A DNA stretch of 64,000 nt from Bacteroidales bacterium UBA2712. Its GTDB lineage: Bacteria > Bacteroidota > Bacteroidia > Bacteroidales > Paludibacteraceae. The notes beneath the pieces are model-generated. The model was not told where the DNA came from. It searched no databases and saw only the letters and a list, made by a program, of their open reading frames with translations. The position numbers and the translations under genes were made by a program. Positions 24,315 to 32,723 of this stretch are shown here, in pieces; within the stretch, counting starts at the first letter, position 1, and each line of letters opens with the position of its first letter. The DNA lies in contig DEKW01000013.1 in NCBI GenBank assembly GCA_002354055.1, positions 1 through 64,000 of the forward strand, in the 5' to 3' direction.

Positions 24315-24357
24315 CACGCTTTTTTATCAATTAAGAATTAATTGCAACAAAAATACT

Positions 24358-25482
24358 ATGACAAAAACAGCATTGATTACCGGCGTCACAGGACAGGATG
24401 GTAGTTATTTATCCGAGTTTCTGTTAGCGAGGGGTTATGAAGTACACGGCATCATTCGCCGTAGTTCAGTAGATTATCGCGAACGTATAGCGCACCTGGA
24501 GGGTACGCCGCATTTCCATCTCCATTACGCAGACATGAGCGACTCGATGTCGTTGGTGAAATTAGTGGGGAAAGTTCAGCCGGACGAGATTTATAATCTG
24601 GCGGCGCAGAGCCATGTGCAGGTTAGTTTTGACGCACCGGAGTTTACCGCCGACGTAGATGCGGTAGGTGTGCTGCGTATTCTGGAGGCGGTAAGAACCA
24701 ACCATTTGGAGAAGACCTGTAAGATCTATCAGGCATCGACTTCCGAGCTCTACGGCAAGGTGGAGGAAGTGCCGCAAAGTGAGACGACGCCTTTCCATCC
24801 GTACAGCCCGTACGCGGTAGCGAAACTCTACGGCTACTGGATCATCAAGGAGTATCGCGAGGCGTATGATATGTTCTGCTGCTCGGGCATCCTCTTTAAC
24901 CATGAGAGTGAGCGCCGCGGAGAGACGTTCGTGACAAGGAAGATCACGTTAGCTGCCGCCCGTATCGCACAAGGCAAGCAGGATTGTCTGTATCTGGGCA
25001 ATCTGGATAGTTTGCGCGACTGGGGTTACGCCAAAGATTACGTAGAGTGTATGTGGCTGATCCTTCAGCACGAGACGCCGGAGGATTTCGTTATTGCCAC
25101 CGGCGTGCAGCATAGCGTTCGCGAGTTCGCAACGCTCGCTTTTCACCACGCAGGCATCGAACTGCGCTGGGAAGGCGAAGGAGTGAATGAGAAGGGAATC
25201 GTGGAACGAGTGAATGAGTTAACGAATGAACGAGTGAAAGTGGGCGATGTGGTAGTGGCTGTGAGCCCGGACTTCTACAGACCGACGGATGTAGTGAACC
25301 TCCTCGGCGATCCTTCCAAAGCCAAACGCGAACTCGGCTGGAATCCGCAGACCACGTCCTTCGAGCAACTCGTTGAACTCATGGTGGCGCATGATATGAA
25401 GAAAGTGGCTGCCGACGATGCCGCCGCTGAAATCCGCAAAGTGAACTTGGCGGAGTTTCTGGAGAAAGGAATAGACAAGTAA
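24358..25482 (+). CDS. gmd: GDP-mannose 4,6-dehydratase
   Basis: A 374-residue short-chain dehydrogenase/reductase. The NAD(P)-binding motif GVTGQDGSYLS is near residues 9-19, the catalytic Thr/Ser-Glu segment is ASTSELYG, and YAVAK supplies the Tyr/Lys pair. It converts GDP-mannose to the 4-keto-6-deoxy sugar, the first step to GDP-fucose, with Fcl (next gene) doing the second. ATG 24358 is chosen because the frame upstream of it crosses the promoter. A tandem GAATGAACGAGT word (25181-25240) encodes the VNEKGIVERVNELTNERVKV loop. Confidence 0.93.
   Translation: MTKTALITGVTGQDGSYLSEFLLARGYEVHGIIRRSSVDYRERIAHLEGTPHFHLHYADMSDSMSLVKLVGKVQPDEIYNLAAQSHVQVSFDAPEFTADVDAVGVLRILEAVRTNHLEKTCKIYQASTSELYGKVEEVPQSETTPFHPYSPYAVAKLYGYWIIKEYREAYDMFCCSGILFNHESERRGETFVTRKITLAAARIAQGKQDCLYLGNLDSLRDWGYAKDYVECMWLILQHETPEDFVIATGVQHSVREFATLAFHHAGIELRWEGEGVNEKGIVERVNELTNERVKVGDVVVAVSPDFYRPTDVVNLLGDPSKAKRELGWNPQTTSFEQLVELMVAHDMKKVAADDAAAEIRKVNLAEFLEKGIDK
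25181..25240. repeat. In-frame GAGTGAATGA word repeat in gmd
   Basis: About five units of GAGTGAATGA/AACGAATGAA make up 60 bases (20 codons) in the loop before the conserved FYRPTDV segment. The loop is naturally variable in Gmd proteins, so the repeat may have grown from resident sequence. Confidence 0.65.
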
Positions 25483-25524
25483 ATATCGGCTTATCGTCAT
25501 GGTAACGTGCAGTTGAGATCATAG

Positions 25525-25568
25525 TGAGCATCCGATGAGCACCCATTGAGCATCCATTGAGCATCCAT
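25525..25568. repeat. Four 11-bp TGAGCATCCAT units
   Basis: Exactly four 11-bp units lie in tandem in the gap between gmd and fcl. No gene is read from them. Confidence 0.8.
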
Positions 25569-25598
25569 TGGAGGAAGGTGGAAAGCAGGTGGAAATGT

Positions 25599-25626
25599 AA
25601 TTGACAATTGATAATTGAGAATTGAA
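25599..25626. repeat. Four AATTGAn heptamers before fcl
   Basis: Units AATTGAC, AATTGAT, AATTGAG and AATTGAA run directly up to the fcl start codon at 25629, so they form its ribosome-binding region. Confidence 0.85.
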
Positions 25627-25628
25627 AA

Positions 25629-26570
25629 ATGGAGAAAAATTCAAAAATATATGTAGCAGGACACCGAGGAATGGTGGGGTCTGCGATTGTGCGGGAACTG
25701 CAACGGCAGGGATATACGAATATCGTGACACGGACGCACAAGGAGTTGGATCTGTGTCGTCAAGAGGCTGTGGAGAAGTTCTTTGCGGAAGAGAAGCCTG
25801 AGTATGTGTTTCTTGCTGCTGCGAAAGTGGGCGGTATTGTGGCGAACCAGAATGCGTTAGCGGATTTTATGTACGATAACATGATTCTGGAGATGAACGT
25901 CATCCATGCGGCTTGGAAGAACGGCGTGAAGAAACTCGAGTTCTTGGGATCGTCATGCATTTATCCGCGTATGGCGCCACAACCGATGACGGAGAGTTGT
26001 TTGTTAACCGGCGAGTTAGAGAAGACGAATGAGGCTTATGCGCTGGCAAAGATCAGCGGACTCAAGTACTGCGAGTTTTTGAACCGTCAGTACGGAACGG
26101 ATTACATCTCTGTTATGCCGACGAACCTCTATGGTCCGAACGATAACTACCATCCAGAGCACAGCCACGTCCTGCCGGCGCTCATCCGCCGTTTCCATGA
26201 AGCGAAAGTGAGTGGCGCAAAGAGTGTGACGTGCTGGGGAACAGGAAGTCCGCTGCGTGAGTTCTTGTATGTAGATGATTTGGCGAACCTGTGTGTGTTC
26301 CTTATGAATAACTACTCCGGCAACGAGACTGTGAATGCCGGAACGGGCAAGGAGTTGACGATCAAAGAGCTGACGGAACTCGTAGCGAAAGTGATCGGTT
26401 ACGAGGGACAGATCGAGTGGGATAGTACCCGTCCGGACGGTACGCCGCGTAAACTGCTGGATGTCAGCAAAGCAACGAAACTCGGCTGGACGTACAAGAC
26501 CGAACTCGAAGACGGTATCCGGCTGGCGTATAAGGACTTCCTCGAAAATCCGATGAGGGCGGAGAGATGA
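25629..26570 (+). CDS. fcl: GDP-L-fucose synthase
   Basis: A 313-residue short-chain dehydrogenase/reductase that epimerises and reduces the Gmd product to GDP-L-fucose. The nucleotide-binding motif is VAGHRGMVGSAI (residues 8-19), and the Tyr-Lys pair is in YALAKISGLKYCE. Length and motifs are typical. It follows gmd after 146 bases that hold two different tandem word arrays. The next gene begins 4 bases inside its end. Confidence 0.94.
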   Translation: MEKNSKIYVAGHRGMVGSAIVRELQRQGYTNIVTRTHKELDLCRQEAVEKFFAEEKPEYVFLAAAKVGGIVANQNALADFMYDNMILEMNVIHAAWKNGVKKLEFLGSSCIYPRMAPQPMTESCLLTGELEKTNEAYALAKISGLKYCEFLNRQYGTDYISVMPTNLYGPNDNYHPEHSHVLPALIRRFHEAKVSGAKSVTCWGTGSPLREFLYVDDLANLCVFLMNNYSGNETVNAGTGKELTIKELTELVAKVIGYEGQIEWDSTRPDGTPRKLLDVSKATKLGWTYKTELEDGIRLAYKDFLENPMRAER

Positions 26571-27388
26571 GAGACTTCTCGCTGGACATATATCGAGAAC
26601 TGCTGGAGACTTTGCAGGCGAAGGGGTACGAACTCATTAGCTATGCTGATTATTGTCGTAATCACGTGATTACGGGATTACGGGATCCCGAAAAGCGATT
26701 CGTCATCCTGCGGCACGACGTGGACGCCAAGCCTGCAAACAGTCTGAAGACCGCGCAGATAGAGCACTCGCTCGGTGCGAAAGCAAGTTATTATTTCCGA
26801 ACCGGAGAAAGCGGATGTTATAAGGGAAGCAAGTTGTCTTTGCCGGAGAGTGTTCGCGCGATAGCGGCCTTGGGACATGAGATCGGGTATCACTATGAGG
26901 ACATGAGCCTGTGCGGCGGAGATTTTGAAAAGGCGTATGGTCATTTTCAGACCTGGCTCTGGTATTTCCGTCAGTACTACGCCGTGGAGACGATCTGCAT
27001 GCACGGTGCGCCGACGAGCCAATATGACAGCAAGGACCTCTGGCGCCAATACGACTATAAGAAACTCGGTCTCCTCGGCGAACCGTACTTCGATACGGAT
27101 TTCAGCGATGTGTTCTACCTGACGGACACGGGTCGTTGTTGGGACGGATACAAGGTCTCGGTACGGGACAAGATCCCTCAGTATCAGGACGAGTGGACGG
27201 CAAGAGGATTGGTTTGGCACACGACGAACGAGCTCATCTCTGCCATCAAGCATGACCAACTGCCGGCTCACGTGATGATCACCACACATCCCCAGCGATG
27301 GACGAACAACAAGGTCGAGTGGTGGAAAGAATGCGTACTGCAAAACGCAAAGAATATCGTAAAAAGACTACTGATAATAATGAAATAG
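26567..27388 (+). CDS. Polysaccharide deacetylase-like protein
   Basis: A 273-residue protein of the carbohydrate esterase 4/NodB-like fold. VILRHDVDAKP (near residue 46) carries the Asp/His metal motif, GHEIGYHYED (about residue 105-114) gives further metal ligands, and TTHPQRW near residue 243 is the C-terminal motif. No signal peptide is present, so it would act in the cytosol on nucleotide sugars or lipid-linked intermediates. It overlaps fcl by 4 bases and precedes an oxidoreductase gene by 7 bases, tying it to sugar biosynthesis for the exopolysaccharide. Confidence 0.72.
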   Translation: MRDFSLDIYRELLETLQAKGYELISYADYCRNHVITGLRDPEKRFVILRHDVDAKPANSLKTAQIEHSLGAKASYYFRTGESGCYKGSKLSLPESVRAIAALGHEIGYHYEDMSLCGGDFEKAYGHFQTWLWYFRQYYAVETICMHGAPTSQYDSKDLWRQYDYKKLGLLGEPYFDTDFSDVFYLTDTGRCWDGYKVSVRDKIPQYQDEWTARGLVWHTTNELISAIKHDQLPAHVMITTHPQRWTNNKVEWWKECVLQNAKNIVKRLLIIMK

Positions 27389-27395
27389 TGATATA

Positions 27396-28379
27396 ATGAA
27401 ACCTTTAAATTTTGCTTTGATCGGAGCTGCAGGATATATCGCTCCGAGACACATTAAGGCGATCGCCGATACAGGCAACAACCTGCTGGTGGCGTATGAC
27501 AAGTTTGATAGCGTGGGCAGACTGGACAGCTCTTTCCCGGATTGCTCGTTCTATACGGAGAATGAGCAGTTCGACCGTTTCTGCTCGAAGCAGATGCGTA
27601 CGGACAACCCGCTGCAATGGATATCTATCTGCACGCCGAACTACACGCATGATGCATTCATCCGTTACGGTCTGCGACTCGGCTGCGACGTGATCTGCGA
27701 GAAACCCCTAGTGCTGAACCCCTATAACATCGACAACCTCGTGGAGTTAGAGGCGGAGACGGGACACAAGGCTTATACGATCCTGCAGCTGAGGTTGCAC
27801 GACAAGATCCGCGCGCTGAAGGAGAAAGTGGATAAGGGTCCGAAAGACAAGATCTACGACGTGGACCTGACGTATATCACGAGCCGCGGTAACTGGTACT
27901 ACGCATCGTGGAAAGGCGATGTGCATAAGTCCGGCGGTATAGCGACGAACATCGGCGTACATTTCTACGACATGCTGCAATGGGTGTTTGGTCCGGTGAA
28001 AAAGAATATCGTTCACGTGATGAGTTTTGACCGCGTAGCAGGCTATCTGGAGTTAGAGAAAGCACGCGTGCGTTATTTCCTCTCTATTAATGCAGACTGT
28101 CTGCCGGCTAATGCCGTACAGGGCGAGAAGCGGACGTACCGTACGCTCAATATCGACGGCGAGGAGTTCGAGTTCTCGCAGGGCTTCACGGAGTTGCACA
28201 CGGAGAGTTACAAGCAGATCCTTGCGGGTAATGGTTTCCGTATCTCTGAGGCACGTCCGTGTATCGAGACGGTGGCCCAGATCCGTCATGCGGAGCCTAT
28301 CGGCCTCGTAGGCGACTATCACCCCTTGGCAAAACTGCCTTTAAGCCCGCATCCTTTCGGATGGGATGAGAAGCGCTGA
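27396..28379 (+). CDS. Gfo/Idh/MocA-family sugar oxidoreductase (WlbA/WbpB-like)
   Basis: A 327-residue NAD(P)-dependent oxidoreductase. The N-terminal Rossmann motif is FALIGAAGYIAPRHI and the conserved CEKPL motif is in DVICEKPLVLNP, both usual for the family. The AAGYIAPRH variant and the TSRGNWYYASWKGD segment match enzymes that oxidise UDP-N-acetylglucosaminuronic acid at C3 (WlbA/WbpB). It probably makes an amino sugar for the exopolysaccharide. The aminotransferase and acetyltransferase that normally follow are not in this window. Confidence 0.82.
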   Translation: MKPLNFALIGAAGYIAPRHIKAIADTGNNLLVAYDKFDSVGRLDSSFPDCSFYTENEQFDRFCSKQMRTDNPLQWISICTPNYTHDAFIRYGLRLGCDVICEKPLVLNPYNIDNLVELEAETGHKAYTILQLRLHDKIRALKEKVDKGPKDKIYDVDLTYITSRGNWYYASWKGDVHKSGGIATNIGVHFYDMLQWVFGPVKKNIVHVMSFDRVAGYLELEKARVRYFLSINADCLPANAVQGEKRTYRTLNIDGEEFEFSQGFTELHTESYKQILAGNGFRISEARPCIETVAQIRHAEPIGLVGDYHPLAKLPLSPHPFGWDEKR

Positions 28380-28390
28380 CGCGCTATTTG

Positions 28391-28418
28391 TGATTTATGA
28401 TTTATGATTTATGATTTA
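28391..28418. repeat. Four TGATTTA heptamers that supply the start codon of the next gene
   Basis: Four exact 7-bp units each contain ATGATT at their joint. The start codon at 28411 is the last of these ATGs. Because the period is not a multiple of three, the earlier ATGs are in other frames. Confidence 0.85.
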
Positions 28419-29289
28419 TAAATTCAAATATTTATTTATTTTAAGCATAGTGGGCTTTCTGCTTTCGTCATGTGTGACGGCGCGGAAAGTGAACTACATG
28501 CAGGAGCCGGACCGGTATATCCCTTCGTATGCGGACACTTTGAGTTTTGAGGACTACGAGCTGCGTATCGGCGACAGACTGTACGTATATGTTTATTCGA
28601 CGGACGAGCACGTGCAGAAGATGTACAACGCCGGCGGCGCTAACTCTTCGCAGATGCGTCAACAGATGGGTAACGGAGCGCTTGGCGGTTCGTATGACCT
28701 GTACACCTATCTGATTGACGAAGAGGGATACATCGATTTTCCGACCATCGGAAAGATCTTTGTACAGGGCCTGACGACCCGCGACGTGAAGTATAAACTC
28801 GAAGAGGAGTTGGGCACGTTGCTCAAGGAGATCCCGGGGTACTCGACGATCTCCGTGGAGGTGAATATCGTCAACCGCTCGTTCTCAATCATCGGAGCAC
28901 AGAGCGGCCGGTACATGATCAACAAAGAGAAGATGACGATCTTCGAGGCCCTCGCCATGGCAGGTGACCTCGGTGAGTTCAACAGCAGAAAGGAGATCAA
29001 GCTCGTGCGTGAGAAGAACGGCGTGACGACGATTAAGACTTTCGATGCGCGTTCGAAAGACCTGGTGAACTCCGAGTACTACTACATCGAGCCGAACGAT
29101 ATCATTTATATCCGTCAGATCCCGGGATACAGTTTCGGTATCAACCACGTGACGACCGTCATCGGCGTGACGGCAGCGACCATCTCGTTCGGCGTGTTCA
29201 TCTACTCGATCGTACAGACGGGTATCAACCACGTCAACAAGTACTACGGGAAGAAATCGTCATCCACTACGGAAGGAGGTGCCAAATGA
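28411..29289 (+). CDS. Polysaccharide export lipoprotein (Wza-like), copy 1
   Basis: A 292-residue lipoprotein with lipobox LLSSC (Cys21). The polysaccharide biosynthesis/export domain begins DYELRIGDRLYVYVYS, and an SLBB-type ligand-binding region follows. A hydrophobic C-terminal segment (about residues 245-270) may cross the outer membrane, as the C-terminal helix of Wza does. It should form part of the outer-membrane channel for capsule or exopolysaccharide. A second, related gene overlaps it by 4 bases, an unusual pairing. Confidence 0.85.
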   Translation: MIYKFKYLFILSIVGFLLSSCVTARKVNYMQEPDRYIPSYADTLSFEDYELRIGDRLYVYVYSTDEHVQKMYNAGGANSSQMRQQMGNGALGGSYDLYTYLIDEEGYIDFPTIGKIFVQGLTTRDVKYKLEEELGTLLKEIPGYSTISVEVNIVNRSFSIIGAQSGRYMINKEKMTIFEALAMAGDLGEFNSRKEIKLVREKNGVTTIKTFDARSKDLVNSEYYYIEPNDIIYIRQIPGYSFGINHVTTVIGVTAATISFGVFIYSIVQTGINHVNKYYGKKSSSTTEGGAK

Positions 29290-30056
29290 AAAAGTTGAGT
29301 ATTTTGATTTTGGCGCTGGTAGCAATGACCCTCTCGGGTTGTTACAGCCACCGGGTGATCGGTTACCTGCAGGAACCGACCAAATGCAACAAGCTGCCGG
29401 TCTATGACTCCGTGCCGTACGAACCGTATAAACTGCGTGTGAACGACGAGATCATCTACCGCCTGATCACGATGGACGAAACGATGAGTAAGATGCTCGG
29501 CGCCAACACGATGAGTTACAGCTCGCAGTACGCCAACTCGTACCGCATCCATCAGGACGGAACGGTAGATATGCCGTTCCTGAAACCGATAAAGATCGCG
29601 GGTCTGACGGAGGCACAAGCTCAGGACACCCTGAAGGCGGCGTTCAAGGAGATCATCCCCGATGCGGATGTCAAGGTAGTGATGTACAACAAGTATTTCT
29701 CCGTCATCGGAGATGCGAATGCCGGACAGTTCTACGTCTATAAAGAGAAGATGAATATCTTCCAGGCGCTCGCCATGACCGGCGATGTGATGAACAGCGG
29801 CGACAGGCGGCACATCCGTATCATCCGTCCGCGTGACGGCGGTCAGGAACCGGAGATCCTCGAGTTCGACATGCGAACGAATAGTATCATCGACTCGAAA
29901 TACTATTACGTCTATCCCAACGACGTCATCTACGTGGCGAGAACGAAAGACAGCTTCTATAAAGTGCCGAACTACTCCGGTTTTATCGGGCTGATCACCA
30001 GCAGTGTGGCGCTCTTGACGACCGTGTTGAACTATGTAGCGTACTTGTATAAATAA
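29286..30056 (+). CDS. Polysaccharide export lipoprotein (Wza-like), copy 2
   Basis: A 256-residue paralogue of the preceding protein with lipobox LSGC (Cys19), an export domain starting YKLRVNDEIIYRLIT, and a hydrophobic C-terminal helix (GLITSSVALLTTVLNYVAYL). The two proteins share the FSVIG...G/A-Q-FYVYKEKMNIFQALAMTGD-type central motif. The first could pair with the second as a hetero-oligomeric channel, or each could serve a different polymer. It ends 5 bases before the kinase gene. Confidence 0.83.
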   Translation: MKKLSILILALVAMTLSGCYSHRVIGYLQEPTKCNKLPVYDSVPYEPYKLRVNDEIIYRLITMDETMSKMLGANTMSYSSQYANSYRIHQDGTVDMPFLKPIKIAGLTEAQAQDTLKAAFKEIIPDADVKVVMYNKYFSVIGDANAGQFYVYKEKMNIFQALAMTGDVMNSGDRRHIRIIRPRDGGQEPEILEFDMRTNSIIDSKYYYVYPNDVIYVARTKDSFYKVPNYSGFIGLITSSVALLTTVLNYVAYLYK

Positions 30057-30061
30057 CGACT

Positions 30062-32722
30062 ATGAGTAACAATAATCAATATTACACACCGGGTGGTAAC
30101 AATAACTACTACCAGCCCGGAGGCAATCAGGCTTATTACGGCAACCAGGCTTATTACTATCAGCCCGGAGGCAATCAGCAGTACTATCAGCAGGACCCGC
30201 TTCAGCAGAAAGGCGACGATGATGACGACAGCTCGATGAGTTTTAACCCGCTCGAGTGGTTGTTTACGTTCCTGCATTACTGGTATCTGTTTGTGATCGC
30301 GATCGCTATTGCGCTGGGTCTGGCAATGCTCAAGAACCGGAGATGGATCCCGACGTATTACTCCCAGGGCACGATTGTCATCAAGGAGAGCAGCACGTAC
30401 GGCGGTTCGGCGTCGGCGCTGATGAACGGATTCGGCGTGGATGCGGGATTCAAGAACGTGAACAACCAGATGATCATGCTCGGGTCGTACGACCTGATGA
30501 GCAGGGTAGTGGACTCGCTTCCGTTCCTGAACGTAGAGTACATCACCCAGGGTCGTTTCAAGACGCGGCAGCTCTACCGCCAGACACCTGTGCTGGTGGA
30601 ACCGAAGATGGTAGACCCGCGTGCGTACGGTCCGCTCTTCCAGCTGAACTTCCGCTCCGACGGCACCATGCATATCTCTTCGACGGAGGAAGACACGCCC
30701 TTAGAGTTGGATGTGCATTATGGTCAGCCGATCAAATGCAAGCTCTTTGAGATCACCATCTGGCCAACCGAGCTGATGGTCAATAGCGGCAAGATCTACT
30801 TCCGTTTCCGTACGCATGAGTCGCTGGTGGACGAGTTCATGAGCAGGCTGCAACTCTCCTTCGTGACGGAGGGATCGACGGTGTTGGCGCTGTCGTTGGT
30901 CAGCGAGACGCCGCAACGAGACTGCGAGTTCATCGATGAGTTGGCGAAGATCTACCTCCTGCAGAACCTCGAGCAGAAGAACGAGGTGGCAGAGAACTCC
31001 ATACGCTTCATCAACGAGCAGTTGGATAACCTGCAGTCATCGTTGCAAGTGAGCGAAGGTGCGATGACGAACTTCCGCCAGGAGAACAAGTTCGTCGATG
31101 TGAACTCGTATGCCGGTCAGCTCATGGGACGTATCGCCGAGTATGAGCAGAAATCGATGGAGCTGCGTCTGCGTGAGACGTACTTCGACTACCTCATCTC
31201 GTATATCCACCAGAACATCGAGAACGGCGCAGTCATCGCTCCGACGACGATGGGTGTGAACGAACCGATGTTAATGAATCTGGTTCAGCAACTCAACGAC
31301 CTGCGTATCCAGCGTGGCGAGTTGACGGAGAAGAACGTGTACTACGCTATCTACACCAAGGATATAGAGAACGTCAAACAGGCGATCGAAGAGGTGGTGA
31401 CATCGATGAGGGCGTCCTTGGAGATCGAGAAGACCGACCTCAAGAACCGCTACTCGGAGGTGGAGAAATCCATCAAGCAGCTGCCGGAGAAAGAGCTTCA
31501 GATGGTAGCCATCGAGCGTAACTACCGCATCGATGACAACTACTACACTTTCTTCCTGCAGAAACGTGCCGAGGCCGAGATTCAGAAGGCGTCCAACACC
31601 CCGGATAACTCCATCATGGATAAGGCGCGTACCACGGCGATCATGAACGCAAAAGCCAAATCCAAGACGACGAGTACGTACCTCATCATCGGATTCCTGA
31701 TCCCGATGGTACTGATCATCCTCAGCGAGTTGCTCAACAACAAGATCCGCTCGCCGAAAGATGTAGTCAAGCTGAAGATGTTCCGCTTGATCGGTACGCT
31801 GCGTCACGCCAAGAGCCAGAACCCGACACTCGTTCGCGCTTCGCCTCGATCGAGCTACGCGGAGATGCTTCGTGCCATCCGTACGCGTATGGAGTTTGTG
31901 CTCAAACGCAAGGAGAAAATGGTCATCTGCGTGACCTCTACGGAGTCCGGTGACGGTAAGACCTTCCTCTCGACGAACCTCGCGTCCCTCTACGCGATGA
32001 CGGGCAAGAAGACCCTGCTGATCGATCTCGACCTTCGTAAACCGAATATCCACACCAAACTCGGTCTGGAGAACGGAAACGGTGCGTCGAACTACCTCAT
32101 CGGCGATTGCGAGGCAGAGGATATCATTGTACGCAACACTCCTTTCGGCTTTGACTTCGTGCGTGCCGGAACGATCCCGCCGAACCCGGGTGAGTTGGTA
32201 CACTCCGACAAACTGCGTGAGACCATCGCCAAAGCCCGCGAGGAGTACGACTATATCGTCATCGATACCTCGCCTATCGGTCTGGTGCCGGATGCGTATG
32301 CGGTGATTGAGCAGGCGGACCTGTGCCTCTTCGTGATCCGTTGTATGCAGACCAATAAGTCCTTCTGCAAGCAGACTCTGGAACAGATGACCGAAGTAAT
32401 CGACGCGCCGGAGAAAGTGCAGATCATCCTCTCGGATATCCCGACCGAAGGACGTCACTCGTACGGCTCGGGTTACGGTTACGGCTACGGAGGTTACGGT
32501 GGTTATGGCTACGGACACCTCGGCTACGGCGGCTACGGCGGTTACGGCTACGGAGGTTATGGTAGCACGAGCAAGAAGTCACGCCGGTACGGTAAGGTCT
32601 ATGGTAAGATCTACGGCAAGCTCGTAGGCGACGACAAAGCCGCACGCTCGTATTACTACTACCACCACGAAGAAGACGACGAGGAGTCGCAGAATAAAGA
32701 CTCGAAGAACAGCGAGTCGTAA
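30062..32722 (+). CDS. Polysaccharide co-polymerase / tyrosine autokinase (Wzc-like)
   Basis: An 886-residue fused Wzz-type chain-length regulator and BY-kinase. Transmembrane segments are at about residues 69-90 and 538-560. The kinase has Walker A in STESGDGKTFLS (about 627-638) and Walker A' in LLIDLDLRKPN. The C-terminal tail is very Tyr/Gly-rich (repeats of GYGGYGGYGYG, then SYYYYHHEEDDEE) and supplies many autophosphorylation sites. The cytosolic N-terminus is also built of NNYYQPGGNQ-type repeats, which is not usual for Wzc. It controls polymer length and export with the two Wza-like lipoproteins just upstream. Confidence 0.9.
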   Translation: MSNNNQYYTPGGNNNYYQPGGNQAYYGNQAYYYQPGGNQQYYQQDPLQQKGDDDDDSSMSFNPLEWLFTFLHYWYLFVIAIAIALGLAMLKNRRWIPTYYSQGTIVIKESSTYGGSASALMNGFGVDAGFKNVNNQMIMLGSYDLMSRVVDSLPFLNVEYITQGRFKTRQLYRQTPVLVEPKMVDPRAYGPLFQLNFRSDGTMHISSTEEDTPLELDVHYGQPIKCKLFEITIWPTELMVNSGKIYFRFRTHESLVDEFMSRLQLSFVTEGSTVLALSLVSETPQRDCEFIDELAKIYLLQNLEQKNEVAENSIRFINEQLDNLQSSLQVSEGAMTNFRQENKFVDVNSYAGQLMGRIAEYEQKSMELRLRETYFDYLISYIHQNIENGAVIAPTTMGVNEPMLMNLVQQLNDLRIQRGELTEKNVYYAIYTKDIENVKQAIEEVVTSMRASLEIEKTDLKNRYSEVEKSIKQLPEKELQMVAIERNYRIDDNYYTFFLQKRAEAEIQKASNTPDNSIMDKARTTAIMNAKAKSKTTSTYLIIGFLIPMVLIILSELLNNKIRSPKDVVKLKMFRLIGTLRHAKSQNPTLVRASPRSSYAEMLRAIRTRMEFVLKRKEKMVICVTSTESGDGKTFLSTNLASLYAMTGKKTLLIDLDLRKPNIHTKLGLENGNGASNYLIGDCEAEDIIVRNTPFGFDFVRAGTIPPNPGELVHSDKLRETIAKAREEYDYIVIDTSPIGLVPDAYAVIEQADLCLFVIRCMQTNKSFCKQTLEQMTEVIDAPEKVQIILSDIPTEGRHSYGSGYGYGYGGYGGYGYGHLGYGGYGGYGYGGYGSTSKKSRRYGKVYGKIYGKLVGDDKAARSYYYYHHEEDDEESQNKDSKNSES

Positions 32723-32723
32723 G

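Noticed and set aside
23836..24357. Upstream extension of the gmd frame
   Set aside because: It runs antisense to rlmD and through the gmd promoter; the dehydratase fold begins at ATG 24358.
31271..32518. A 415-codon open frame on the minus strand across the kinase gene
   Set aside because: It is antisense to a well-supported Wzc-like protein, has no domain I recognise, and reflects the codon bias of the GC-rich sense gene.
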